Source: Rhodopseudomonas rhenobacensis (GTDB taxonomy: Bacteria; Pseudomonadota; Alphaproteobacteria; Rhizobiales; Xanthobacteraceae). From it: a DNA stretch of 64,000 nt. The translations under genes and the position numbers were made by a program. Position 1 is the first letter of the stretch, and every line of letters begins with the position of its first letter. The stretch lies in NCBI RefSeq assembly GCF_014203125.1, contig NZ_JACHIH010000020.1:1-64000 (forward strand). Direction: 5' to 3'. Positions 53,694-61,588 of this stretch are shown here, piece after piece. The notes beneath the pieces are model-generated. The model was not told the DNA's origin and did no database searches. It saw only the letters and a program-made list of their open reading frames with translations.

Positions 53694-54355
53694 TGCACAG
53701 TCTCGATTTCGATATCTCACACTCGCTGGCCGGCGGCCTGGTGCTGATCAGCTTCATGATGCTGTATCAGGATCGCCTCTATTCGCTGCTCAACGTGTTC
53801 GCGCTGCACGCGGTGACGCTGTCGCTGGCGGTGACCTGGCAGGCCTTCATCCAGGACGCGCCGCATCTCTACGTCACCGCGGCGATCGCGCTGGTGTTCA
53901 AGGCGATCATCATCCCGGTGGCGCTGCATCGCATCATCCGCCAGCTCGGCATTCACCGCGACATCGAGACCGCGGTCGGCATCGGCCCGACCATGCTGGC
54001 CGGCATGGGGCTGGTGGCGCTGTCGATGGTGTTGATGCTGCGGGTCACCGCCGAGGCCGACGCGCTGGCACGCGAAGACCTCGCCTTCGCGCTGTCGGTG
54101 GTGCTGCTCGGGTTGCTGGTGATGGTGACGCGACGCAACGCGGTCTCCCAGGTGGTCGGCTTCATGTCGCTGGAGAACGGCTTGGTGCTGGCCGCCACCG
54201 GCGCCAAGGGCATGCCGCTGGTGGTCGAAATCTCGGTCGCGTTCTCGATCCTGATCGCCTTCATCGTGATCGGCATCTTCCTGTTCCGGATCCGCGAACG
54301 CTTCGATTCGGTCGACGTCGCCGCACTCGACGAATCCCGCGGAGAACGCCGATGA
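53693..54355 (+). CDS. hyfE: Hydrogenase-4 subunit E-like membrane protein
   Basis: A 220-residue membrane protein with about seven helices, a counterpart of HyfE (related to NuoK fused to an additional segment). VALHRIIRQLGIHRDIET and SLENGLVLAATGAKGMPLVVE, the latter with the NuoK-like membrane Glu, are characteristic. Start overlaps hyfC, and its stop overlaps hyfF as ATGA. Absent from simple formate hydrogenlyase-1 operons, so its presence marks a hydrogenase-4-like layout. Confidence 0.88.
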   Translation: MHSLDFDISHSLAGGLVLISFMMLYQDRLYSLLNVFALHAVTLSLAVTWQAFIQDAPHLYVTAAIALVFKAIIIPVALHRIIRQLGIHRDIETAVGIGPTMLAGMGLVALSMVLMLRVTAEADALAREDLAFALSVVLLGLLVMVTRRNAVSQVVGFMSLENGLVLAATGAKGMPLVVEISVAFSILIAFIVIGIFLFRIRERFDSVDVAALDESRGERR

Positions 54356-55803
54356 ATTTCGCGGCGTTCAACCCGGTGCTCGGCGTAGTGCTGATCCCGA
54401 TCTTCGCCGCAGCATTGCTGGCGGCCTTGCCGGGCTATCGGCTGACTGCGCGGCTCAACGTTCTGGCGAGCCTCGCCACCTTCGTCTGCGCGGTGCTGCT
54501 GTTGATCCTGCCGCGCCCGACGCCCGGGCCCTATGTGCTGGTCGACGACCTCAACATCGTCTTCATCGTGCTGAACACCTTTGTCGGCTTCACCACCAGC
54601 GTGTTCAGCGCCAGCTACATCGCCCACGAACTCGAGACCGGCCGGCTGACCCCGGCCTATCTGCGGTTCTACCACGCGATGTACCAGACCATGATGTTCG
54701 GCATGAATCTGGCGTTCGTGTCGAACAATATCGGGCTGATGTGGGTGGCGGTCGAAGTGGCGACGCTGACCACGGTGCTGATGGTCGGCATCTATCGCAC
54801 CGAGGCGGCGCTGGAAGCCGCGTGGAAATATTTCATCCTCGGCAGCGTCGGCATCGCCTTCGCGCTGTTCGGCACCATCCTGGTCTATATGGCGGCGCGG
54901 CCGATCATCGGCGAAGGCCAGGACGCCATGATCTGGACGCTGCTGATCGAGCGCGCCTCGCAGTTCGACGCCGCCCTGCTCAACGTCGCCTTCGTGTTCC
55001 TGTTTCTCGGCTACGGCACCAAGGTTGGCCTGGCGCCGCTGCACGCCTGGCTGCCCGACGCCCATGCCGAGGGCCCGACGCCGATCTCGGCGGTGCTGTC
55101 CGGGCTGTTGTTGAACGTGGCGCTGTACGCGCTGTTGCGCTTCAAGATGCTGATGACCGCCAATCCCGGCGCCATGGCGCCGGGCACGCTGATGGTGACG
55201 ATGGGGCTTACGTCGCTGATCTTCGCCGCCTTCATGCTGTATCGAAGGCGCGACATCAAACGGCTGTTCGCCTATTCGTCGATCGAGCACATGGGCATCA
55301 TCGTGTTCGCGTTCGGGATGGGCGGGCCGCTGGCGAATTTCGCTGGTCTCCTGCACATGGTGATGCACAGCCTGACCAAGTCGGCGATCTTCTTCGCGGT
55401 CGGCCACATCGTGCAGATCAAGGGCACCCAGACGCTCGACGAGATCCGCGGCATCACCGAGACCCATCCGGCGCTCGGCTGGGGTTTCGTCGCCGGCGTG
55501 GTGGCGATCGCGGGCCTGCCGCCGCTCGGCATCTTCATGAGTGAATTTCTGGTGGTCAGCTCGACCTTCGCGCGGCAGCCGCTGCTGGCGTTGCTGCTGG
55601 TGTTCGGCCTGTTGGTGGCGTTCGGCGCGCTGACGCTGCGGCTAACCGGCGTCGCCTTCGGCGAGCCGCGCGGTCCGACCCGGCCGGCGGAAGCGTCCTA
55701 TCTGCCGATGTTCGCGCATCTCGCATTGGTGCTGGTCGCCGGCGTTTACCTGCCGGCGCCGATCGTGGTCTGGTTTCAGCATGTCGCCCACCTCCTTGGA
55801 TAG
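54352..55803 (+). CDS. hyfF: Hydrogenase-4 subunit F-like / NuoN-NuoM-type antiporter subunit
   Basis: A 483-residue second antiporter-type subunit with about 14 helices. KVGLAPLHAWLPDAHAEGPT has the pump lysine, LMWVAVEVATLTTVLMVGIY the carboxylate in the fifth-helix region, and LFAYSSIEHMGIIVFAFGMG the further conserved motif. Two antiporter-like subunits (B and F) imply two or more ion-pumping paths. Translationally coupled to hyfE. Confidence 0.93.
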   Translation: MNFAAFNPVLGVVLIPIFAAALLAALPGYRLTARLNVLASLATFVCAVLLLILPRPTPGPYVLVDDLNIVFIVLNTFVGFTTSVFSASYIAHELETGRLTPAYLRFYHAMYQTMMFGMNLAFVSNNIGLMWVAVEVATLTTVLMVGIYRTEAALEAAWKYFILGSVGIAFALFGTILVYMAARPIIGEGQDAMIWTLLIERASQFDAALLNVAFVFLFLGYGTKVGLAPLHAWLPDAHAEGPTPISAVLSGLLLNVALYALLRFKMLMTANPGAMAPGTLMVTMGLTSLIFAAFMLYRRRDIKRLFAYSSIEHMGIIVFAFGMGGPLANFAGLLHMVMHSLTKSAIFFAVGHIVQIKGTQTLDEIRGITETHPALGWGFVAGVVAIAGLPPLGIFMSEFLVVSSTFARQPLLALLLVFGLLVAFGALTLRLTGVAFGEPRGPTRPAEASYLPMFAHLALVLVAGVYLPAPIVVWFQHVAHLLG

Positions 55804-55815
55804 CGCGAGGACCCC

Positions 55816-57324
55816 ATGCCGTCGCTGAGCGACCTGAAGCGGGAAGGCCTCCTCGCGCCGCAGCAGCGGCCATGGCCGCGCATCATCGTCGACGAAGTGC
55901 TGTGGAGCGGCGCTGCCACCTCGGTCGCGGAGCGCCGGATGACGCTGCTGGCGCTGTGGGGCGAGGCGGGCGCGGTGCACATGGCGCTGCTGGAACAGGC
56001 CACCGCCGAGGTCGCGGTGATCAGCCTGAATTGTCCGAGCGGGCGGTTTCCCTCGGTCGGCGCGCAGCATCCGCCGGCGCTGCGGCTGGAACGCAGCCTC
56101 CACGATCTGTTCGGCCTCGAGCCGGTCGGCTCGCCGGATTCAAGGCCGTGGCTCGATCACGGGCAATGGGGCGTCACCGCGCCGCTCGGCGCCAATACGC
56201 CGTCGACGCCGCAGCCGCCGTATCCGTTCCTGCCGGTCGATGGCGCGGGGCTGCACCAGGTCGCGGTCGGCCCGGTGCATGCCGGCATCATCGAGCCCGG
56301 GCATTTCCGCTTCACCGCCTCGGGCGAAACCGTGGTGCGGCTCGAGCAGCGGCTCGGCTATGTCCACAAGGGCATCGAAGGGCTGATGAGCGGCGCTTCG
56401 CTGCAGCAGGGCGTTAAGCTCGCCGGCCGGGTGTCGGGCGACAGCACCGTGGCTTATTCCTATGCGTTCTCGCTGGCCGCCGAGGCCGCGCTTGAACTCG
56501 CCGTGCCGCCGCGCGCGGTGTGGCTGCGCGCGCTGCTGGCCGAATTGGAGCGGCTCGCCAATCACCTCGGCGACATCGGCGCGATCTGCAACGACGCGGC
56601 GTTTGCGCTGATGCTGGCGCATTGCGGCGTGCTGCGCGAGAACGTGCTGCGCGCCGCCGCCATCGCCTTCGGCCATCGCCTGATGCGCGATCTCATCGTG
56701 CCGGGCGGGGTGCGGCGCGATCTCGGCGCCGACGGCCGCAAAGCCATCGAAGCCGCGCTGGTGTCGATCCGCCAGCAGCTCCCCGCGCTGGTCGAACTCT
56801 ACGACGAGACCGCCTCGCTGCAGGACCGCACCGTCGGCACCGGCGTGGTGAGTGCGGAGCTGGTCGCGCAATATGGCGCCGGCGGCTTCGTCGGCCGCGG
56901 CTCCGGCCGCGCCTTCGATGCCCGGCGGCAGCTGTGCTATCCGCCCTACGATCAGTTGCGCTTCGAGGTGCCGGTGTTGACCGAGGGCGACGTCAACGCC
57001 CGGGTCTGGGTGCGGATTCGCGAGGTCGAACAGAGCATGGCGCTGATCGACCAGTTGCTCGACAATCTGCCCGCCGGCGAATTGCTCGCGCCGCTGCCGG
57101 CGATCGCCGCAGACGGCGAGGGCATCGCGGTGGTCGAAGGGTTTCGCGGCGATATCTTGGTGTGGCTGCGGCTCGCCGCTGGTGCGATCGCGCGCTGCCA
57201 TCTGCGCGATCCGTCGTGGTTCCAATGGCCGCTGCTGGAGGCCGCGATCGAGGGCAACATCGTCGCCGACTTTCCGCTCTGCAACAAATCGTTCAACTGC
57301 TCCTATTCCGGGCCGGATCTGTGA
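55816..57324 (+). CDS. hyfG: Hydrogenase large-subunit/NuoCD-like protein lacking N-terminal NiFe ligands
   Basis: A 502-residue protein: NuoC-like domain (1-125; ERSLHDLFGLEP) and a NuoD/HycE-like catalytic fold (about 145-502; GYVHKGIEGLM, LAELERLANHLGDIG, PPYDQLRF). At the site where [NiFe] enzymes have RxCGxC the sequence reads RVSGDS (205-210): both cysteines are serine. The C-terminal end is DFPLCNKSFNCSYSGPDL with C489 and C495 five residues apart instead of CxxC, and there is no C-terminal extension to be cleaved. It cannot build the normal Ni-Fe centre. The fold fits the energy-converting-hydrogenase-related (Ehr) group. Only 13 bases after hyfF. Confidence 0.9.
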   Translation: MPSLSDLKREGLLAPQQRPWPRIIVDEVLWSGAATSVAERRMTLLALWGEAGAVHMALLEQATAEVAVISLNCPSGRFPSVGAQHPPALRLERSLHDLFGLEPVGSPDSRPWLDHGQWGVTAPLGANTPSTPQPPYPFLPVDGAGLHQVAVGPVHAGIIEPGHFRFTASGETVVRLEQRLGYVHKGIEGLMSGASLQQGVKLAGRVSGDSTVAYSYAFSLAAEAALELAVPPRAVWLRALLAELERLANHLGDIGAICNDAAFALMLAHCGVLRENVLRAAAIAFGHRLMRDLIVPGGVRRDLGADGRKAIEAALVSIRQQLPALVELYDETASLQDRTVGTGVVSAELVAQYGAGGFVGRGSGRAFDARRQLCYPPYDQLRFEVPVLTEGDVNARVWVRIREVEQSMALIDQLLDNLPAGELLAPLPAIAADGEGIAVVEGFRGDILVWLRLAAGAIARCHLRDPSWFQWPLLEAAIEGNIVADFPLCNKSFNCSYSGPDL

Positions 57325-57336
57325 GGGGACGCCAGG

Positions 57337-57861
57337 ATGCGTGATCTGTTGTTTCAGGGCCTGTTCCGCCGGCCGCATACCGAGCCCGCGCCGGCGCTGG
57401 ATCCGGTCGCGGTCGAGCAACTCGCGACCTCGCTCGGCGAGCTGGCGCGGCAAAGGCTCGGCCGCAGCCTGTCGATCCGCGAGGTCGATGCCGGCTCCTG
57501 CAACGGCTGCGAGTTGGAAATCCACGCGCTCAGTAACGCCTATTACGACGTCGAGCGCTTCGGCATCCGCTTCGTCGCCTCGCCGCGCCATGCCGACGTG
57601 CTGCTGGTCACCGGGCCGGTGACCAAGAACATGCGCGACGCTTTGAAGGCGACCTATGAGGCGACGCCTTCGCCGAAATGGGTGGTGGCGCTGGGCGATT
57701 GCGCCCGCGACGGCGGCTGCTTCGCCGGCAGCTACGCGGTGGAGGGCGGGGTGGCCGCGGTGATCCCGGTCGACCTGCATATTCCTGGATGCCCGCCGCC
57801 GCCGCTGCAGATCCTGCAGGGGCTGTTGGCGCTGCTCGCGCGCGCCGACGCCAAGGCTTGA
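57337..57861 (+). CDS. hyfI: NuoB/HyfI-like iron-sulfur subunit
   Basis: A 174-residue partner of the large subunit. The N2-type [4Fe-4S] ligands are complete: C55 and C58 (GSCNGCE), C122 (LGDCARDGG) and C152 (PGCPPPP). So the electron-carrying cluster next to the active site is kept though the Ni-Fe ligands of the partner are lost. It follows hyfG after 12 bases and ends the operon. No gene for a two-cluster polyferredoxin (HyfH/NuoI type) or for HyfA, HyfD or maturation factors is found in the window. Confidence 0.93.
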   Translation: MRDLLFQGLFRRPHTEPAPALDPVAVEQLATSLGELARQRLGRSLSIREVDAGSCNGCELEIHALSNAYYDVERFGIRFVASPRHADVLLVTGPVTKNMRDALKATYEATPSPKWVVALGDCARDGGCFAGSYAVEGGVAAVIPVDLHIPGCPPPPLQILQGLLALLARADAKA

Positions 57862-57930
57862 TCGGCGCTCCGGCCGATCAAGCCGGTTAGTGCATTTCGT
57901 TGAGATTGAAGCATCCAACCCAAACGCGGC

Positions 57931-58046
57931 CGTCATTCCGGATTGCGAGTTCGAAGAACGAGCAAGTCCGGAATCCATAACCCCTGCGGTGGTTATGGAT
58001 TACGGGCTCGCTCGCAGCTGACGCTGCTCGCGCCCCGGAATGACAG
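57931..58046. repeat. Family 2 (CCGGAATCC) palindrome, copy d
   Basis: CGTCATTCCGGATTGCGAG, CCGGAATCCATAACC, GGTTATGGATTACGGGCTCG and GCCCCGGAATGACAG. Flanks shared with copy b: GCATCCAACCCAAACGCGGC on the left and GAAGCGCATCAATCC then GTCTTTAGAA on the right (about 57911-58095). Follows the hydrogenase-like operon. Confidence 0.9.
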
Positions 58047-58114
58047 CGGGGGAAATCTTGAAGCGCATCAATCCAACTCGAAAAGTCTTTAGAATAGATC
58101 GAAATGACGGAAGC

Positions 58115-58247
58115 GCGCCCCGGACGCAGGGCACTACGCCGCTTGCGGCGTGGTGCGCTGCAGAGCCGGGGCCGTACCAGAACGCAGCGCTTGGAACGGT
58201 CCCGGCTCACGGCGCAGCGCCAAGGCGCTGCTCCGTGTCCGGGACAC
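58115..58247. repeat. Family 4 (CCCGGGACAC) repeat, copy 2
   Basis: GCCCCGGACGCAGGGC, GCGTGGTGCGCTGCAGAGCC, GGGGCCGT, AACGGTCCCGG, CGCAGCGCCAAGGCGCTGC and TCCGGGACAC keep the order of the copy at 42945-43076. With copy d it fills the gap 57862-58330; no gene was seen there. Confidence 0.85.
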
Positions 58248-58330
58248 AAGTTCGTTCGCGTACAATTTTGTGGGGCACGCTTCCCTGCGTGCGCGGGAGG
58301 CCTTGATGGCGATTGGCGACGCGTGTCGCC

Positions 58331-58705
58331 TCAGCGCCGGCGCTTCGGCAGATCGACCCTGGCCTCGACGAATTCCGGCGGGCCTTCGGTGAGCCGGTGG
58401 ATGCGGCGATCGCGCTCCTCGGAGGGCGCTTCCGGGTCGATCAGCTTATCGATCTGGCTGGCGGCGAGTTCGATCGCCCGGGCGTTGCGGATCGCCTTGC
58501 CGGGCTTGCCGGGCGAGCCGACGGACAGCCCGAGCTGCACCAGCCGCTGCACCGCCTCTTGGCGGGACACCTGATTGTGCGCCGCCCATTCGTCGAGCGC
58601 CGCCAGGGTCTGCGGCTGCAATTGCGCCGGGATTGTCTCGCAGGATTTCGTTGTAGCCGGCCGCTCGCCTGATTTCCCCTGCTTCGCGTCGGTTTGCTTG
58701 ATCAT
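58331..58705 (-). CDS. Hypothetical protein, possible ribbon-helix-helix-like
   Basis: A 124-residue, charged, soluble protein. The middle (about residues 27-65) contains QPQTLAALDEWAAHNQVSRQ EAVQRLVQLGLSVG-like helices in the pattern of MetJ/Arc-type DNA-binding domains (written here as two parts: QPQTLAALDEWAAHNQVSRQ and EAVQRLVQLGLSV). The remainder is basic and not recognised. Divergent from exbB with 174 bases between, so it may regulate that operon, which is only a guess. Confidence 0.6.
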   Translation of the reverse strand: MIKQTDAKQGKSGERPATTKSCETIPAQLQPQTLAALDEWAAHNQVSRQEAVQRLVQLGLSVGSPGKPGKAIRNARAIELAASQIDKLIDPEAPSEERDRRIHRLTEGPPEFVEARVDLPKRRR

Positions 58706-58879
58706 AAATAAGTGTGTACCTGAAAAACCACTCGGGTGAAAGTTGAACTTGTGTTTCCGGGCTGTTCATCACCATGAAGAAGCCGGTATTCTTGCTGAGT
58801 TTTCAACCGTCGTCGTCGCGTCCCGCTCGGGGCCTTCGCCTTCGCTGTCCCTCTCGCCGCAGTCACTGGATTCCATCGC

Positions 58880-59707
58880 ATGAGATTTGTTCACGAGCCG
58901 TCGGCCGACCGCACTGAGTTCCGGCCGCGGACGACCCGGCGGCTGCGCAGCGCCGGTACTGCGTTGTTGGCGCTGGCACTGACCGGCCTGCCGACGTTGG
59001 CGCTGGCCGCCGTCGATGTCGCCGCACTGCCGCGCAACCTGTCGCCCTGGGGAATGTTTCAGAACGCCGACATCGTCGTGAAGGTGGTGATGGTCGGGCT
59101 GGCGCTGGCGTCGCTGGCGACCTGGACGGTGTGGCTGTCGAAGACCCTCGAATTGCGCCGCGAACGCGCGCTGGCGCTGCAGCGCATCACGCAGCTCGAG
59201 AGCGACACCGCGCTGCCCGACATCGAACAGGACTGCGCCGGCGCCGAGGACGCGGTGGCGCAGCTGATCCAGTCGGCGGCGCGCGAGGCCAGCCTGTCGG
59301 GCGGGGTGTTCGACGACGCCTTCAAGGAGCGCGTGGCGTTGCGGCTGGAACGCGTCGAGGGCGCGATGTCGCGGCGGATCGCCCGCGGCACCGGCATCCT
59401 GGCGACGATCGGCGCCACCTCGCCGTTCATCGGGCTGTTCGGCACGGTGTGGGGCATCATGAACGCCTTCATCGGCATCTCGGAGGCGCACACCACCAAC
59501 CTCGCGGTGGTGGCGCCGGGCATCGCCGAGGCGCTGCTGGCCACCGCGCTCGGCCTGGTCGCCGCGATCCCCGCGGTGGTGATCTACAATCATCTGGCGC
59601 GGGTGATCGCGTCCTATCGGGCGCTGCTCGGCGACGCCTCGGCGCAGCTGTTGCTGCTGCTCAGCCGCGACAAGGGCCGCCGCGGCGCGCGGCTCGGACG
59701 GGCATAG
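58880..59707 (+). CDS. exbB: TonB-system energiser ExbB
   Basis: A 275-residue inner-membrane proton-channel subunit powering TonB. It has a leader-like hydrophobic segment (TALLALALTGLPTLALAA), as in the long ExbB class, then three membrane helices; IGLFGTVWGIMNAFIGISE and GIAEALLATALGLVAAIPAVV are the MotA/TolQ/ExbB signatures. exbD follows after 19 bases. No iron box was confidently identified in the 58706-58879 region. Confidence 0.93.
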   Translation: MRFVHEPSADRTEFRPRTTRRLRSAGTALLALALTGLPTLALAAVDVAALPRNLSPWGMFQNADIVVKVVMVGLALASLATWTVWLSKTLELRRERALALQRITQLESDTALPDIEQDCAGAEDAVAQLIQSAAREASLSGGVFDDAFKERVALRLERVEGAMSRRIARGTGILATIGATSPFIGLFGTVWGIMNAFIGISEAHTTNLAVVAPGIAEALLATALGLVAAIPAVVIYNHLARVIASYRALLGDASAQLLLLLSRDKGRRGARLGRA

Positions 59708-59726
59708 TGATCATGGGCGCAGCATC

Positions 59727-60164
59727 ATGGGCGTGAGGCTCGGCGGCGGCAGGCGCGGCGGCGACGACGACGACCTCGTCGAAGCCCACGAAATCAACGT
59801 CACGCCGTTCATAGACGTGATGCTGGTGCTGCTGATCATCTTCATGGTGGCGGCGCCGCTCGCCACCGTCGATCTCGGCGTCGATCTGCCGGCCTCCACC
59901 GTCGAGCCGCAGCCGCGGCCCGAGCAGCCGGTGTTCGTCACCTTGAAGCCGGATCTGTCGGTCGCGGTCGGCGAAGATATCATCGCCCGCGAGGCGTTGC
60001 CGGGCACGCTCGACGCCGCCACCAAGGGCCAGAAGGACGAGCGGATCTTTCTGCGCGCCGACAAGGCGGTGAGCTACGGCGAGCTGATGGCGGTGATGAA
60101 CCTGTTGCGCGACGCCGGCTATCTGAAGATCGCGCTGGTGGGCCTCGATGGCCGAAGCGAGTGA
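59727..60164 (+). CDS. exbD: TonB-system accessory ExbD
   Basis: A 145-residue protein with a cytoplasmic lead, one membrane helix (INVTPFIDVMLVLLIIFMVA) that has the essential Asp, and a periplasmic domain. With ExbB it forms the motor that energises TonB. Its 3' end overlaps tonB by 17 bases. Confidence 0.94.
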   Translation: MGVRLGGGRRGGDDDDLVEAHEINVTPFIDVMLVLLIIFMVAAPLATVDLGVDLPASTVEPQPRPEQPVFVTLKPDLSVAVGEDIIAREALPGTLDAATKGQKDERIFLRADKAVSYGELMAVMNLLRDAGYLKIALVGLDGRSE

Positions 60165-61014
60165 GTTGAACGCGTTCACGCTGCATACTGCGGAGGATCG
60201 CTCCGGCCTGCGGCGCTGGGCGCTGTCGGCGCTCGTCGTGGTCGCGCTGCATGTCGGGCTGATCGCGGCGGCGATCGCGTGGTACACGGCGTCGCCGCCG
60301 CCGGGCGCGATAATCCCGGCGATCATGGTCGACATGGCGCCGTCCTCCGCGGCGCCGCAGCTGCAGCCGCTCGACCTGCCGCCGGGACCGCAGATGCAGG
60401 AGGCCGAAGCGCCGCCGCCTCCGCCGCCCGAGCCGGAGCCGGTGGCGCCGCCGCCCCCCGAGCAGGCGCTGCCGCCGACGCCGGTGCAGGAGAAGCCCGA
60501 CGTCGCGGCGCCGCAGGAGCCGAAGGCCGAGCCGGCGCCGCCAAAGCCCGCGCCGACGCAGATCGTGCGCGAGCAGCCTCAGCGTGAGCCGAAGAAACCC
60601 AAACGCGAGCCGCGGGTGGCGAAGAAGCCGGCGGAGACGCCGGCGCCGCAGACCAGCGCGCCGCCGGCCGCCGCGCGTCAGGCGCGCGCCGCCGCGGCGG
60701 CCACCGCCGGCGCTGCGGCCGCCGCGGCGCTGCCGTCGTATCGCGACCGGCTCGCCGCGCATCTGCAGCGCTTCAAGCAATATCCGTCGGAGGCGCGCTC
60801 GGCCGGCGTGCAGGGCACCGCGATGCTGAGCTTCACCGTCGGCCGCGGCGGCCAGGTGCTCGGCGCCAGGCTCGCTCGATCATCGGGCTCCGCGTCGCTC
60901 GACGCCGAGACCATGGCGATGATCCGCCGCGCCCAGCCGCTGCCGGCGTTTCCGCCGGAGATGCCGCAGCGATCGCTGAGCTTCACGGTTCCGGTGCGGT
61001 TCTCGATCCGCTGA
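60148..61014 (+). CDS. tonB: TonB energy transducer
   Basis: A 288-residue protein: N-terminal membrane anchor (about 22-45), a long Pro/Glu/Lys/Ala-rich periplasmic spacer (about 70-190), and the C-terminal TonB domain (about 200-288) with YPSEARSAGVQGTAMLSFTV and a final QRSLSFTVPVRFSIR. It couples the inner-membrane proton gradient to outer-membrane receptors, such as siderophore or haem receptors. Last gene of exbB-exbD-tonB. No receptor gene is in the window. Confidence 0.94.
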   Translation: MAEASELNAFTLHTAEDRSGLRRWALSALVVVALHVGLIAAAIAWYTASPPPGAIIPAIMVDMAPSSAAPQLQPLDLPPGPQMQEAEAPPPPPPEPEPVAPPPPEQALPPTPVQEKPDVAAPQEPKAEPAPPKPAPTQIVREQPQREPKKPKREPRVAKKPAETPAPQTSAPPAAARQARAAAAATAGAAAAAALPSYRDRLAAHLQRFKQYPSEARSAGVQGTAMLSFTVGRGGQVLGARLARSSGSASLDAETMAMIRRAQPLPAFPPEMPQRSLSFTVPVRFSIR

Positions 61015-61055
61015 CGTTCGTTCGGTTGGGATTGAGCATCCAATCGAAGTCCCGT

Positions 61056-61169
61056 CGTCATTCCGGATTGCGAGTCGAAGAACGAGCAAGTCCGGAATCC
61101 ATATCCCCTGCAGGGGTTATGGATTCCGGGCTCGTTCGCAGTTGACGCTGCTCGCGCCCCGGAATGACG
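61056..61169. repeat. Family 2 (CCGGAATCC) palindrome, copy e
   Basis: CGTCATTCCGGATTGCGAG, TCCGGAATCCATATCCCC, GGGGTTATGGATTCCGGGCT and GCCCCGGAATGACG. It has the left flank GAGCATCCAATCG but a diverged right flank. Lies 42 bases after the tonB stop codon. Confidence 0.9.
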
Positions 61170-61516
61170 CTTGGGGATGTTGTAGCGCAGCGATCGAAGA
61201 ATGTTCTAACGCAGCGTCGCGACTTCGTGTTGCTACGCGCGAACTAACAACTCGTTTTCATCAAGGAGATTTGACAGGTCGCTTTGGCGCCGTCCGCTGC
61301 GCCGTCGCCGCGTGTTTGGCGCGCATCCAACGGGCTCGCGAGCCGCGGGGCGGTGGCATCCGCGTTGCCAGGAGGCGGCAACGCCCCCGTGCGGCTTAAC
61401 CTTTCGACAACTTTCGTCTTCATCACTTGATAAGCAAGGTTAATAGTCGGTGCCGGCGCGCCCTGATCTTGGCCACGTAGCGTCGCCGTAACGAGATTCA
61501 AATTGCTGTGTGACGC
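61170..61516. other. Intergenic stretch without a recognised gene
   Basis: No convincing coding sequence on either strand. A good ribosome-site-like AAGGAG at about 61263 is followed only by short frames with repeat-like composition. The right part (61400-61516) is AT-richer and leads into the CtrA-like site and sciP; it includes ATAAGCAAGGTTAATAG. Confidence 0.5.
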
Positions 61517-61531
61517 TTAGGCAAATTTTAA
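61517..61531 (+). promoter_or_regulatory. Candidate CtrA-binding site upstream of sciP
   Basis: TTAG-GCAAATT-TTAA matches the CtrA consensus TTAA-N7-TTAA with one mismatch and correct spacing. It ends 57 bases before the sciP ATG. In Caulobacter sciP is directly activated by CtrA, which makes the position plausible. Confidence 0.55.
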
Positions 61532-61588
61532 GTCGCTGGGGGTATTCTGGTTTTCAGAGTTGAGTGGTTGAGAGTTTGTGAGTACGCC

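Noticed and set aside
50731-57861. Operon as a working formate hydrogenlyase or [NiFe] hydrogenase
   Set aside because: The N-terminal CxxC of the large subunit is SxxS, no C-terminal processing tail and no hyp/hyc maturation or formate dehydrogenase genes are seen.
58706-58879. Fur or Irr box upstream of exbB
   Set aside because: No convincing 19-bp inverted repeat or TTTAGAA-N3-TTCTAAA pattern was found. The GTCTTTAGAA word near 58086 belongs to the end of a family 2 repeat.
61244-61501. Small minus-strand frame before sciP
   Set aside because: Low-complexity product, no ribosome site that fits, and the region looks like spacer/regulatory DNA.
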